DNA from: Clostridia bacterium
Lineage (GTDB): Bacteria; Bacillota; Clostridia; Christensenellales; CAG-138
Reading direction: 5' to 3'
NCBI GenBank assembly: GCA_017509785.1
Contig: JAFWOT010000002.1
Location: forward strand, 184,068-248,067
Length of the DNA stretch: 64,000 nucleotides
Made by a program: the position numbers and the translations under genes. Under the pieces are notes generated by a model. The model did no database searches. It saw only the letters and a program-made list of their open reading frames with translations, and was not told the DNA's origin. Positions 15,368 to 23,303 of the stretch are shown here, piece by piece; the stretch's first letter is position 1; each line of letters opens with the position of its first letter.

Positions 15368-16516
15368 GTGGAGCTCTTCGACCGCAGGGGAGAGAAGAAG
15401 GTCGAGTATATAGAACTCATTTACGACCTCATATTCGTCTACATAATCGGGAGGAACAATTCGCTCCTGCACGATCTTTCGGGCGGGTTCTTTACGCTGC
15501 AGACATTCGGCGTGTACGCCGTCTGCACGCTCGCCGTGATACAGATCTGGAATTTTTCCGCCTACTACATCAACCTTTTCGGGCATAACCGCGTGCGCGA
15601 TCACGTGTTCCTCTTCATCAACATGTACCTGCTCTACTACATGGCGGAGGGGACGCGCCTGCATTTCACGGGCTTCCGCCTGCAGTATCACGCCGCGTGG
15701 GCGCTGATACTCGTGAACGTCGCCGTGCAGTATATGCTTGAGCTTAAGGGGCGGAAGGACGAGGGCTCCCGCGGGATGATAAAGCGCATAGCGGCGACTC
15801 TCATTGCGGAGGCCGCCCTCGTGATGGGCTCGTACTTCGTGTTCGAAAGATACGGCGTCATGGCGGAGCCCGCGGCGATACTCTTCGGCATAGTGATGAC
15901 GTTCCTCTCCGGCAGGGGGCGCCGCGCGGAGATGGTCGATTTCGCCCATCTTTCCGAGAGGGCGATGCTTTACGTCGTGTTCACCTTCGGCGAGATGGTC
16001 ATTTCCGCCGCCTCGTATTTCGAGGGGGATTTCACGTGGAACTCCGTCTATTTTTCGCTTATGTGCTTCCTCATAATAGTGGGGCTCTTCCTCTGCTACG
16101 GCGTACTCTACAACAGGATAATCGACCGCGAGCGCCGCACGAGCGGCATGCTCTATATGCTCCTGCATATTCCGCTCATATTCGCGCTCAACAATATAAC
16201 GACCGCGCTTGAGTTCATGCGCATTGAGGAGGTCTCCCTCACGGCGAAGATACTCTTCATCACGGCCTCGTTCCTGCTGGCGTTCATATGCATGCTCGGG
16301 CTCTGCGCCTTCTCGAAGCAGAGCTTCAGGTGCGCGGTGTCCTACCGCAGGCTCGCCCTGCTGATACTGCCCACGGCGGCGTTCGTGCCGCTCATGTATC
16401 TCTTTCGGGAGAACATGCGCGTCAATATCGCGGTCTCCGTGCTTTACGTCTTCGGCGTGTTCGGGCTCCTTATGCATTACTCCGCGAAGACCCGCGGCGC
16501 GGCAGGGGAAATATAA
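15368..16516 (+). CDS. LtrA-like low-temperature-requirement family membrane protein
   Basis: 382 aa from a GTG start at 15368 with an AAAGGGGGG site in front. An in-frame ATG at 15338 directly abuts the -10 box and would precede the transcript start. The protein has about ten hydrophobic helices and the two LtrA signatures: YIELIYDLIFVYIIGR near the N-terminus and LSERAMLYVVFTFGEMVISA in the middle. Known: LtrA was named from a cold-growth mutant of Listeria; its biochemical activity is not established. No operon partner, as the following csoR has its own strong promoter. Family assignment is fairly secure, function open. Confidence 0.75.
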   Translation: MELFDRRGEKKVEYIELIYDLIFVYIIGRNNSLLHDLSGGFFTLQTFGVYAVCTLAVIQIWNFSAYYINLFGHNRVRDHVFLFINMYLLYYMAEGTRLHFTGFRLQYHAAWALILVNVAVQYMLELKGRKDEGSRGMIKRIAATLIAEAALVMGSYFVFERYGVMAEPAAILFGIVMTFLSGRGRRAEMVDFAHLSERAMLYVVFTFGEMVISAASYFEGDFTWNSVYFSLMCFLIIVGLFLCYGVLYNRIIDRERRTSGMLYMLLHIPLIFALNNITTALEFMRIEEVSLTAKILFITASFLLAFICMLGLCAFSKQSFRCAVSYRRLALLILPTAAFVPLMYLFRENMRVNIAVSVLYVFGVFGLLMHYSAKTRGAAGEI

Positions 16517-16528
16517 TCCCGCCAATGC

Positions 16529-16588
16529 TTGACAGATACCCCGGGGAGGTATATAATGAGTTCAAACTCAGATACCCCCTCGGGGTAT
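16529..16588 (+). promoter_or_regulatory. csoR-copA promoter with two CsoR-type operators
   Basis: Consensus promoter TTGACA (16529-16534), 17-nt spacer, TATAAT (16552-16557). Operator 1, ATACC-CCGGGGA-GGTAT (16536-16552), fills the spacer. Operator 2, ATACCCC-CTC-GGGGTAT (16572-16588), lies in the leader. Both match the G/C-tract inverted repeats flanked by TA pairs bound by CsoR proteins. Confidence 0.8.
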
Positions 16589-16611
16589 TTTGCGCGAAAG
16601 GAAAGGCAATA

Positions 16612-16926
16612 ATGGAAGAGAAGACGACAGAATGCCCCGCCTGCTCCGAAAGGAAGAAGCACCGCACGGAGGAGGAGAAGCGCGCCCTGACGGCGAGGCT
16701 CCGCCGCGTCGAGGGGCAGATCCGCGGGATCGAGCGCATGATAGAGCAGGACGCCTACTGCCCGGACGTGCTTGTGCAGGTCTCGGCGGCGACGAACGCG
16801 CTTATGAGCTTCAACCGCGAGCTGCTCGCCTGCCACATAAGGAGCTGCGTTTCGGAGGACATCCGCTCGGGCAGCGAAGAGGCGATAGAAGAATTCGTCC
16901 GCGTCATTCAGAAATTGATGAGGTGA
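16612..16926 (+). CDS. csoR: Copper-sensing repressor of the CsoR family
   Basis: 104 aa from the ATG at 16612. The all-helical CsoR/RcnR fold is evident from TARLRRVEGQIRGIERMIEQD. The Cu(I) ligand set Cys50, His75 and Cys79 (DAYCPD; ACHIRSC) is complete, which points to copper rather than nickel (RcnR) or persulfide (CstR, which lacks the His). Two extra N-terminal cysteines (8 and 11) form a CPAC motif of unknown use. Known: Cu(I) binding releases CsoR from DNA. The two operators upstream and the copA gene 3 bp downstream make a self-regulated copper-efflux operon. Confidence 0.93.
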   Translation: MEEKTTECPACSERKKHRTEEEKRALTARLRRVEGQIRGIERMIEQDAYCPDVLVQVSAATNALMSFNRELLACHIRSCVSEDIRSGSEEAIEEFVRVIQKLMR

Positions 16927-16929
16927 ACC

Positions 16930-19500
16930 ATGCAGATGAAACAGTTTAACGTGACGGGCATGAGCTGCGCCGCGTGCCAGGCGCGGGTCGAAAAGGCGGT
17001 CTCGAAGGTCGAGGGAGTGGAGAGCTGCTCCGTCAGCCTGCTCACGAATTCAATGGGCGTCACGGGCACGGCCCGGGAAGCGGATATAATCCGCGCGGTC
17101 GAGGCGGCGGGCTACGGCGCGAGCGTCAAGGGAGCCCCCGAAAAGAAGGCGGCGGAGGACGCCCTTCGCGACACGGAGACGCCGAAGCTCGTAAAAAGGC
17201 TGATATTCTCGGCAGTATTCCTCGTGCTGCTCATGTATATCACTATGGGGCACAATATGTGGGGCTGGCCCCTGCCCGCGTATTTCGAGCACAATCATCT
17301 GGCCCTCACACTGACCCAGATGCTCATAGCGCTCACCGTAATGGTTATAAACGGCAGGTTCTTCACGTCGGGGTTCAGGGCGATACTTCACGGCGCGCCC
17401 AATATGGATACGCTCGTCGCGCTCGGCTCTTCGGTATCCTTCCTCTGGAGCCTTTACGTATTCTATAAGATGTGCGGCATGGTGACGGGGGGAGCCGCCA
17501 ATATGGATCTCATGGAGCTCTATCACGGGCAGCTCTATTTCGAGTCCGCCGCCATGATACCCGCGCTCATCACCGTCGGCAAGACCCTGGAGGCCATGAG
17601 CAAGGGCAGGACGACCAACGCCCTGAAGAGCCTCATGAACCTCGCCCCGAAGACGGCGACGGTCATAAGGGACGGCCGTGAAACGGAGGTCGATATAGGC
17701 GAGGTCGCCGTCGGGGACGAGTTCATCGTCCGCCCCGGCGGGAGCATACCGGTCGACGGAGTCGTCCTCTCCGGGCAGAGCGCGGTCGACGAATCCGCCC
17801 TCACGGGGGAGAGCATCCCCGTCGATAAGTCGGAAGGCTCCTCCGTTTCCGCCGGCACGATGAACACCTCCGGCGTGCTGCGCTGCAAAGCGGTCAAGGT
17901 CGGCGCGGACACCGCCCTCAGCGGGGTCATAAAGCTTGTGGAGGAGGCCGCCGCGACGAAGGCGCCCATCGCCCGCATAGCGGATAAGGTCTCCGGCATA
18001 TTCGTGCCCGCCGTCATCGGGATAGCCGCGGTCGTCGTCGCGGGCTGGCTCATAGCGGGAAGGGACCTCAGCTTCTCATTGGCTCGCGGGATATCCGTGC
18101 TCGTCATCTCCTGCCCCTGCGCGCTGGGGCTGGCTACGCCCGTCGCCATAATGGTCGGCAGCGGGGTCGGCGCGAAGAACGGCATACTCTTTAAAACGAG
18201 CGAGGCGCTCGAGACCTTCGGAAAAATAGACGTCGTCGCCCTCGATAAGACGGGCACCATCACCGAGGGTTCCCCCCGCGTGACGGACGTTCTACCCGCC
18301 GAAGGCGTGACGGAGGCGGAGCTTCTCGAAAAGGCTTACGCCCTCGAGCAAGGCAGCGAGCATCCCCTTGCCGGGGCCGTCTCCGCCGAGGCGGAGCGCC
18401 GCGGCATGAGCGCGAAGCCCGTTGCGGGCTTTACCGCCCTCGCGGGGAACGGAGTCGAGGCCGTGCTTGAAGGAGTGAAGCTCCACGGCGGCAGCGGAAA
18501 ATTCATCCGCACGCTCGCCCCCGTCGAAGGGCGCATGGCGGAGCTTGAACGCACCCTTGCCGACGACGGCAAGACCCCCCTCTTCTTCGAGGAGGGCGGC
18601 AGGCTGATAGGGCTTATCGCCGTCGCCGACGTGATAAAGCCCGATTCGCCCGAGGCGATCGCGCAGCTTAAAAAAATGGGAGCGGAGGTCGTTATGCTCA
18701 CCGGCGACAACGAGCGCACCGCCAACGCCATCGGCAGGCAGGCGGGCGTCACGCGGGTCGTCGCGGGCGTCCTCCCCGAAGGGAAGGAGCAGGTCATTCG
18801 CGAGCTCGCGAAGAACGGCAGGGTCGCCATGGTGGGCGACGGCATAAACGACGCTCCCGCCCTGACCCGTGCGGACGTGGGCGTCGCGATAGGCGCGGGG
18901 ACGGACGTCGCCGTCGAAAGCGCGGACGTCGTCCTCATGAACAGCCGCCTGACGGACGTCGCCGCCGCGGTGCGCCTCAGCCGCTCGACCCTCCGCAACA
19001 TACACGAGAACCTCTTCTGGGCGTTCTTCTATAATATCGTCTGCATACCCCTTGCCGCCGGGCTCTTCAAGGTCACGATGAGCCCGATGATAGGCGCCGC
19101 CGCGATGAGCCTTTCGAGCTTCACCGTCTGCATGAACGCCCTGCGGCTGAACCTCATAAAGCCGGGCGATCCCTCGCATGACCGCCCCCGCCGCGGCAGA
19201 AGGAAAGCTCCCGCCGCTCTGCAGGCTCCCGCCGAAACGCTTCCCGCCGAAACGTCTCCCGCCGAAGCGTCTCCCGCGAATGAGGCTCCCGCAGCCGCCG
19301 TCGTCCGGATCGAGGGCATGATGTGCCCCCATTGCGAGATGACCGTCAAAAAGGCGTTGGAGGCGCTCGAATTCGTCTCCTCCGCGGAGGCCGACCACGT
19401 GAAGGCCGAGGCGCGCGTCACACTCTCCGCCGCCCCCGATATCGGGGCGGTCAAAGCCGCCGTCGAAGCGAAGGGCTATAAGTTCCTCGGCATGGAATAA
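16930..19500 (+). CDS. copA: Copper-exporting P1B-type ATPase
   Basis: 856 aa. Order: N-terminal metal-binding HMA domain with CxxC at Cys13/Cys16 (GMSCAAC), eight helices with the transmembrane CPC (395-397), phosphorylation Asp439 (DKTGT), TGD and GDGINDAP motifs, then an Ala/Pro/Glu-rich linker ([11 protein letters not shown]) and a second HMA domain at the C-terminus with Cys799/Cys802 (MMCPHC). Known: such pumps export Cu(I) at ATP cost. A C-terminal HMA domain behind a flexible linker is a less usual layout. The start is either 16930 or the in-frame ATG at 16936, which is better spaced from GAGGTGA. Co-transcribed with csoR. Confidence 0.95.
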   Translation: MQMKQFNVTGMSCAACQARVEKAVSKVEGVESCSVSLLTNSMGVTGTAREADIIRAVEAAGYGASVKGAPEKKAAEDALRDTETPKLVKRLIFSAVFLVLLMYITMGHNMWGWPLPAYFEHNHLALTLTQMLIALTVMVINGRFFTSGFRAILHGAPNMDTLVALGSSVSFLWSLYVFYKMCGMVTGGAANMDLMELYHGQLYFESAAMIPALITVGKTLEAMSKGRTTNALKSLMNLAPKTATVIRDGRETEVDIGEVAVGDEFIVRPGGSIPVDGVVLSGQSAVDESALTGESIPVDKSEGSSVSAGTMNTSGVLRCKAVKVGADTALSGVIKLVEEAAATKAPIARIADKVSGIFVPAVIGIAAVVVAGWLIAGRDLSFSLARGISVLVISCPCALGLATPVAIMVGSGVGAKNGILFKTSEALETFGKIDVVALDKTGTITEGSPRVTDVLPAEGVTEAELLEKAYALEQGSEHPLAGAVSAEAERRGMSAKPVAGFTALAGNGVEAVLEGVKLHGGSGKFIRTLAPVEGRMAELERTLADDGKTPLFFEEGGRLIGLIAVADVIKPDSPEAIAQLKKMGAEVVMLTGDNERTANAIGRQAGVTRVVAGVLPEGKEQVIRELAKNGRVAMVGDGINDAPALTRADVGVAIGAGTDVAVESADVVLMNSRLTDVAAAVRLSRSTLRNIHENLFWAFFYNIVCIPLAAGLFKVTMSPMIGAAAMSLSSFTVCMNALRLNLIKPGDPSHDRPRRGRRKAPAALQAPAETLPAETSPAEASPANEAPAAAVVRIEGMMCPHCEMTVKKALEALEFVSSAEADHVKAEARVTLSAAPDIGAVKAAVEAKGYKFLGME

Positions 19501-19556
19501 GAAAAAAACGGCGCGGGGCTTTGCCCGACCGCAATAGGGATGTTTTTTGAAGGAGC

Positions 19557-19592
19557 GGTGGATTCGTTGTTTCGGGTCCACCACTCTTTTTT
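19557..19592 (+). terminator. Terminator of csoR-copA
   Basis: GGTGGA (19557-19562) pairs with TCCACC (19577-19582); a seven-T run follows. Confidence 0.75.
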
Positions 19593-19594
19593 TG

Positions 19595-19840
19595 TCACGA
19601 TATCAGCTTTATCGCAGCTTCGTTCACCGCCTGCGAAAACTGCGGCTCGGTCAGCCGGTCGAGCTTTTCGCAGAGAACAAAATAGGCGTCAGGCTGAACC
19701 GCTTTCGGTTCGTAACCCAACGCCCGCGGCCTCATGTATTCGCTGACAGTCAGCCCGCTCTTCGCGGCGGCTTCGATCTTTTTCTTTTCACTCTCCGTCA
19801 GCCTGAACGCTATGCGGGGAGATTCCTTTTTCTTTGCCAT
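19595..19840 (-). CDS. Ribbon-helix-helix / mobilisation-type small protein
   Basis: 81 aa after an AAGGAAG site. The N-terminus RIAFRLTESEKKKIEAAAKSGLTVSEYMR is the usual beta-strand plus two-helix pattern of ribbon-helix-helix DNA-binding proteins, as in plasmid MobC/relaxosome accessory proteins. The C-terminal half (LDRLTEPQFSQAVNEAA) is helical. No relaxase lies nearby, so it may be a free-standing repressor or a leftover of a mobilisable element. A truncated paralogue lies at 20567-20674, and both are preceded by the same terminator hairpin. Confidence 0.65.
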   Translation of the reverse strand: MAKKKESPRIAFRLTESEKKKIEAAAKSGLTVSEYMRPRALGYEPKAVQPDAYFVLCEKLDRLTEPQFSQAVNEAAIKLIS

Positions 19841-19871
19841 GACATCACTTCCTTTCTAATGATTTTGGCAA

Positions 19872-19897
19872 CAAAAAAGCGCCCGGGTCGGACGCTT
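19872..19897 (-). terminator. Terminator of the CPCC gene (copy B of a duplicated hairpin)
   Basis: AAGCG-C-CCG (19877-19885) pairs with CGG-A-CGCTT (19889-19897); the minus strand ends in six Ts. Nearly identical to 20704-20730. Confidence 0.75.
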
Positions 19898-19915
19898 AGA
19901 GTATGCTGTCTTCAT

Positions 19916-20461
19916 TTATTGCTTTGTTGTTCTCCCGAACCATTCCTTGTACATTTTTTCAAGGAATTCTTCGCTGATATCGGCCTTACTGTCCGGAAGC
20001 ACGGAATCAACACCGCAATAAGGGCAAACAGCCGTTTTGCCGTCACTGTCGTCAAGCCAATTTACGACATCCCGCGCTCCGAATGTTTTCAGGCAGAAGA
20101 AACAGCCGCACTTATCACTTTCATGCACATATGCTTCATTAGCCGCGCAGTACCTGTGTGCAAGACGGCATTCGTCCTCATCGGTTATTTCGGGATTGCC
20201 GTATTTCTCCCACGTGTAATCCGGGTACAGCAGGAGGTATTTTTCATAGCGCTTCTTATAGTCGGCAAGATCGAGATGAGATGGAGAATCATAGTCTAAA
20301 AGGTCATCGTTCTCCCATCCGCAGTGTGTGCAAATATCACAATCGCAGATCTCTTTGAAAACAGTTTTGCCGCAGATAGGGCAAATAAATCCATCATCAT
20401 CTTCCGACGGCTCTATGTTGCTGTCCCAAATCTCGCCAACAAGCTTTAGAACTCTTTTCAT
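19916..20461 (-). CDS. CPCC-type cysteine-rich protein
   Basis: 181 aa from the ATG at 20461, chosen because GGAGG lies 6 nt upstream. A longer frame to 20674 merely joins it to a ribbon-helix-helix remnant. The first half has FICPICGKTVF...CDICTHCGWENDDLLDYDSP, matching the CPCC domain seen in small cytoplasmic proteins. The second half carries a second Cys set (KCGCFFCLKTFGARDVVNWLDD and VCPYCGVDSVLPD), as in a widespread family of uncharacterised cytoplasmic proteins. Probably zinc binding. Lower GC than its neighbours. It lies between direct repeats of terminator plus ribbon-helix-helix gene start, suggesting insertion. Function unknown. Confidence 0.65.
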   Translation of the reverse strand: MKRVLKLVGEIWDSNIEPSEDDDGFICPICGKTVFKEICDCDICTHCGWENDDLLDYDSPSHLDLADYKKRYEKYLLLYPDYTWEKYGNPEITDEDECRLAHRYCAANEAYVHESDKCGCFFCLKTFGARDVVNWLDDSDGKTAVCPYCGVDSVLPDSKADISEEFLEKMYKEWFGRTTKQ

Positions 20462-20566
20462 ATTGCCTCCATTGCTTTTATTATGATTCATATAGAGCAT
20501 CTTCTTTAGAGTCACTATGATTATACCACTCAAAACCGTCACAGGCAACCCGAACATGGCATCACG

Positions 20567-20674
20567 TTTTTCACCGGGGGTCAGCCCGCACTTCGCGGCG
20601 GCGGCTTCGATCTTCTTCTTTTCACTCTCCGTCAGCCTCACGGCTACACGGGGAGGTTCCTTTTTTCTGCCCAT
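20567..20674 (-). pseudogene. Truncated ribbon-helix-helix gene (first 36 codons)
   Basis: Thirty-six codons (MGRKKEPPRVAVRL... KKKIEAAAAKCGLTPGEK) closely match the start of the intact gene at 19595-19840. After that the frame diverges into unrelated sequence. Upstream flanks (AACAAAAAAGCGCCCGG... and the ribosome site) are duplicated too, so the repeat covers about 150 bp at roughly 85% identity by eye. Confidence 0.7.
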
Positions 20675-20703
20675 GGCATTAACTCCTTTCTAATTTTGGG
20701 CAA

Positions 20704-20730
20704 CAAAAAAGCGCCCGGGGTCGGACGCTT
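20704..20730 (-). terminator. Terminator of the 213-aa gene (copy A of the duplicated hairpin)
   Basis: AAGCG (20709-20713) and CGCTT (20726-20730) stems with a CCG/CGG inner pair; six Ts on the minus strand. Confidence 0.75.
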
Positions 20731-20744
20731 CAGCTTTATCATTG

Positions 20745-21386
20745 TTATTTTTCGTCGTCAGGATCGTTATAAATCCACCATTGCTTCCATGCTTTTGTTT
20801 TTTGGGAGCGTTTGAGATCATTGAATTCGACTCTTTGGTATGAATCACGGTCATAGATTTCTGCGACATAATGCTTTTTTAGCAGCCTTCCCCAAAAGCT
20901 GACCGCTTTTTTATATGAGTCGACCAGCTTTTCCCTGTCTGCCTTGGAAACGTTCGGCCTAAACGAGTCCATGATGACGCCTCCTTCAATTGAGCTCACA
21001 GCCAATACGGTATATCGGTTCTGCAAAAGATCGGATAGACGCTCCGTCAAGATCTCTTCGACTGTGCTTCCTTCGGTCGATTCTTCTTCAACTTCAAAAG
21101 AGAACGAGCCGAAGAGAAGGTCGACGAACTCAAACTCTCCGTCCTTTTGCTCAAACTCGATCTCAATATCCTTTCGTCCGTTAGCGCAGGGGATGACGAG
21201 TACTTTCCTCATTGAATCCGGCTTGGTCGAGGCATACTCGAAATGCCAGAACTCCGAGCAGTGCTCCCAGTATTCACGCTGCGTTGCGTAATCTTTCTCT
21301 TCAAAAGTAATTCCCTTGGTGTTTAGCAACGTCTTTGCTTCATCGATGTTCATTTGCTTAGATGGTTCCTTATCACTATCCGGCAT
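20745..21386 (-). CDS. Hypothetical protein, not recognised
   Basis: 213 aa, acidic, no signal or membrane segment. A middle part with alternating beta-like strands (RKVLVIPCANGRKDIEIEFE, VDLLFGSFSFEVEEES) precedes helices and a basic, aromatic C-terminus (AWKQWWIYNDPDDEK). The start is uncertain: 21386 has a weak ribosome site, and an in-frame ATG at 21353 (MNIDEAKTLL) is an alternative. It lies beside ribbon-helix-helix and CPCC genes, has lower GC than the chromosome around it, and ends at a terminator. The soluble small-protein make-up is common among immunity-type proteins, but I see no match that would justify naming it. Confidence 0.6.
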   Translation of the reverse strand: MPDSDKEPSKQMNIDEAKTLLNTKGITFEEKDYATQREYWEHCSEFWHFEYASTKPDSMRKVLVIPCANGRKDIEIEFEQKDGEFEFVDLLFGSFSFEVEEESTEGSTVEEILTERLSDLLQNRYTVLAVSSIEGGVIMDSFRPNVSKADREKLVDSYKKAVSFWGRLLKKHYVAEIYDRDSYQRVEFNDLKRSQKTKAWKQWWIYNDPDDEK

Positions 21387-21418
21387 TTCCGTGCCGTTTT
21401 CATATCATCGGGCGGATA

Positions 21419-22258
21419 TTATCCGCACTGCAGCATGAGCCAAACGCCGTCGAGATCCCGCCTTTCGAGATCCCCACGCCGTATCCAGTAATAGATATTC
21501 CCGCAGTCGCCGAACATGGGGCCGGCCTCGTCGGGGAAGCCCTCCCCGTCAAAGGCGGACGCCATCTGGAAGAGCAGCATCCAATCCTCCGCGTGAGCGG
21601 CGATCTCCTTCGATTCCTCTTCCGGCGTCGAGACGTAATCCTCCGGATCCCCGCAGGAATACCCCCTTGCGATGCGCTCGCAGTCCCCGCGCATCGGCCC
21701 CTGAATGAGATCGGGCCAGCCGAGCAGCTTCGTGATGCCCTCTTCCTTTTCGACGTCGAACCCGAGCTCCATGCACGCCTCGTCGTATTCGTCGGCGTCA
21801 ACGGAGAAATCGGGGTCGATATCCTCCTGCGCGGGAAGGCTGAGTCTCGGCCTCGGCGCGACGGCGGATCCCGGCAGAACGGCGCAGCCGCTTGGCGCTT
21901 CGCGAACGGCAAGCCCGGCTTCATCCTCAAAGAGGAATACCCTCGCCGAACCCTTGTCGGAGGGGAATATGCCCCAGGGCTGCGATTCAATCTCGTAGAA
22001 GAAGCTCAAAAGCCCCGCCTTCGGCAGGAGATCATCCCAGTCGAACGCGGCCGCATCAGCAAGCGATATCTGCGCCATGAAGGCGAGCGGGCGCGTTACG
22101 CCGTCCTCGTCCGTATAGGTCGGCCACTCGAAATCCAAAGGCGCCGCGGGCGCGCCCCCGATACGGCTGCCGAAGTCCGCCGGCGCGTACCCCGTCCGCA
22201 CGAGCTCTATCGCGCACTTTGCCGCCCCGTTAAGTATCGTCTTGACAACAGCTTTCAC
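21419..22258 (-). CDS. YwqG-family protein (DUF1963)
   Basis: 279 aa from a GTG start at 22258 with AAGGAGA upstream. Family landmarks: GGAPAAPLDFEWPTY, PLAFMAQISLADAA, LLPKAGLLSFFYEIESQPWG, SDKGSARVFLFED, and a C-terminal MLLFQM...FGDCGNIYYWIRRGDLERRDL. Known: YwqG proteins are beta-rich, widely spread and without an established biochemical role. Several are encoded near toxin or secretion loci. Its promoter has consensus spacing. High GC, unlike the AT-richer genes just upstream in coordinate, so it probably belongs to the chromosome proper. Confidence 0.82.
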   Translation of the reverse strand: MKAVVKTILNGAAKCAIELVRTGYAPADFGSRIGGAPAAPLDFEWPTYTDEDGVTRPLAFMAQISLADAAAFDWDDLLPKAGLLSFFYEIESQPWGIFPSDKGSARVFLFEDEAGLAVREAPSGCAVLPGSAVAPRPRLSLPAQEDIDPDFSVDADEYDEACMELGFDVEKEEGITKLLGWPDLIQGPMRGDCERIARGYSCGDPEDYVSTPEEESKEIAAHAEDWMLLFQMASAFDGEGFPDEAGPMFGDCGNIYYWIRRGDLERRDLDGVWLMLQCG

Positions 22259-22287
22259 GATCTTCTCCTTTGCCCGTTTTCTTCTCC

Positions 22288-22316
22288 ATTATAACCCCGG
22301 CTTCGGACGATATCAA
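22288..22316 (-). promoter_or_regulatory. Promoter of the YwqG-family gene
   Basis: Minus strand: -35 TTGATA (22316-22311), 17-nt spacer, -10 TATAAT (22293-22288). Confidence 0.75.
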
Positions 22317-22371
22317 GCTGAAACTGTGAGGGCGGGAGGGGCTCCCAATAAACGGTCTTTTGCCGCCCGCT

Positions 22372-22686
22372 TCACTTCTGCCCGGATTCCGTCTCGTCGA
22401 GTCGCCAGAGTATCGCGTGGATCAGCTCGACGGGGGTCGGCGGGATCGTGTACTTCCTGAAAGTTTCGTGGATATCCCCCTCGGAGCCGTCCCACGCGTA
22501 GCGGATGGCGTACCGCATGCAGCGGTCGGCATGATGCGTCCGCCCCGCGTCGACCGAACGGCAGGCCTTGTCGACGCTTTCGCCCCGCGCCGCCGCGCAC
22601 AGCGCCGCGCTGAGGTAGTGGAACCCCTTGTGCCTGGGCGAAAGCCCCTTTTCAAAAAGCATTTTCTGAGCTGCTGAAAGCCTCAT
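22372..22686 (-). CDS. Stand-alone Spo0A C-terminal DNA-binding-like domain
   Basis: 104 aa, all helical. The order LSPRHKGFHYLSAALCAA...RTHHADRCMRYAIRYAWDGS...IHETFRKYTIPPTPVELIHAILWRLDE follows the Spo0A effector domain: the KGYxYL helix, the xRVERAIRHAIExAW recognition region, and the final PTNSEFIAxxADxL helix. There is no receiver domain, no phosphoacceptor Asp and no linker. The whole protein is the output domain plus a short N-terminal helix. Known Spo0A is activated by phosphorylation; this version would have to be controlled by abundance or a partner. The ribosome site is weak. A small regulator or a decoy for Spo0A boxes are both possible. Confidence 0.7.
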   Translation of the reverse strand: MRLSAAQKMLFEKGLSPRHKGFHYLSAALCAAARGESVDKACRSVDAGRTHHADRCMRYAIRYAWDGSEGDIHETFRKYTIPPTPVELIHAILWRLDETESGQK

Positions 22687-22896
22687 CTGTCGTGTTCCCC
22701 CATATCCGGAGCCCGTTCCGGGCTCCCTTCTGATGAAACTCTATCAACTAAAGTGAAAAACCGCAATACCGATTTTTGTCCTTCCCGGACTTTTTTTCGC
22801 GCTTTTTCGTCCCGAGTGGCTCTTTTTCGTCATCCGCGCACAAATTTCGCCTCCATCCGCCGCGATCCCCCTCCGATGAATATATGAAATTAACTC

Positions 22897-22925
22897 TTGC
22901 AATCCCGCGCCCGCGGGAGTATAAT
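22897..22925 (+). promoter_or_regulatory. Promoter of tRNA-Ala
   Basis: TTGCAA (22897-22902), 17-nt spacer, TATAAT (22920-22925), 11 bp before the mature 5' end. Confidence 0.8.
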
Positions 22926-22936
22926 ACTATGCGCAT

Positions 22937-23012
22937 GGGGCATTAGCACAGTTGGTAGCGCGCAACGTTCGCAATGTTGAGGTCAGGGGTTCGAATCCCC
23001 TATGCTCCACCA
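22937..23012 (+). tRNA. tRNA-Ala (anticodon CGC)
   Basis: Folds as a full cloverleaf: acceptor GGGGCAT/ATGCTCC (one G-T pair), D-arm GCAC/GCGC, anticodon stem CAACG/TGTTG with loop TTCGCAA (anticodon CGC, reads GCG), T-arm AGGGG-TTCGAAT-CCCCT, discriminator A and encoded CCA. Confidence 0.95.
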
Positions 23013-23017
23013 CATTC

Positions 23018-23065
23018 CGATAGCAAGATGGATACCATTACTCACATCTTGCTATCGTTTTTTTT
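23018..23065 (+). terminator. Strong terminator of tRNA-Ala
   Basis: CGATAGCAAGATG (23018-23030) pairs perfectly with CATCTTGCTATCG (23045-23057), followed by eight Ts. The right arm holds a TTGCTATCGTTT word that recurs in the next 200 bp. Confidence 0.9.
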
Positions 23066-23135
23066 GCCGTTTTTTTCTTTAATTCCCCGCACTTTTTAAC
23101 GGGAGCGGGTGCATCCGGTCTTTTGAGGAGCTTTT

Positions 23136-23251
23136 TGCTATCGTTTGAAATCGGTCAATTTAGCCCGTTTTCCCCTTTTCCCCAAAAGCTACCGTTTGAA
23201 ATGCACCCGCTATCGTTTGAAATGCCGTGCTATCGTTTGAATCGTTTGAAA
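23136..23251. repeat. Iterated GCTATCGTTTGAAAT repeats beside the recombinase gene
   Basis: Copies: 23137 GCTATCGTTTGAAAT; 23188 GCTACCGTTTGAAAT; 23209 GCTATCGTTTGAAAT; 23229 GCTATCGTTTGAATCGTTTGAAA. A shorter one sits in the tRNA terminator (23051). All are in the same orientation with uneven spacing. Candidate recombination or protein-binding iterons at one end of the recombinase-bearing element. Confidence 0.7.
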
Positions 23252-23303
23252 CCCGCATTGGCATAGAAAAAGACCCGGATTTCGCCTTCCGGACCTTGCT
23301 TTT

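Noticed and set aside
14711..16525. 604-codon leftward reading frame
   Set aside because: Antisense to the LtrA-like gene and out of frame with the esterase. Its composition is that of a GC-rich shadow frame, with no recognisable domain.
19916..20674. One 252-aa protein joining a ribbon-helix-helix start to the CPCC domain
   Set aside because: The CPCC part has its own GGAGG and ATG at 20461, and the first 36 codons are a truncated copy of the neighbouring gene.
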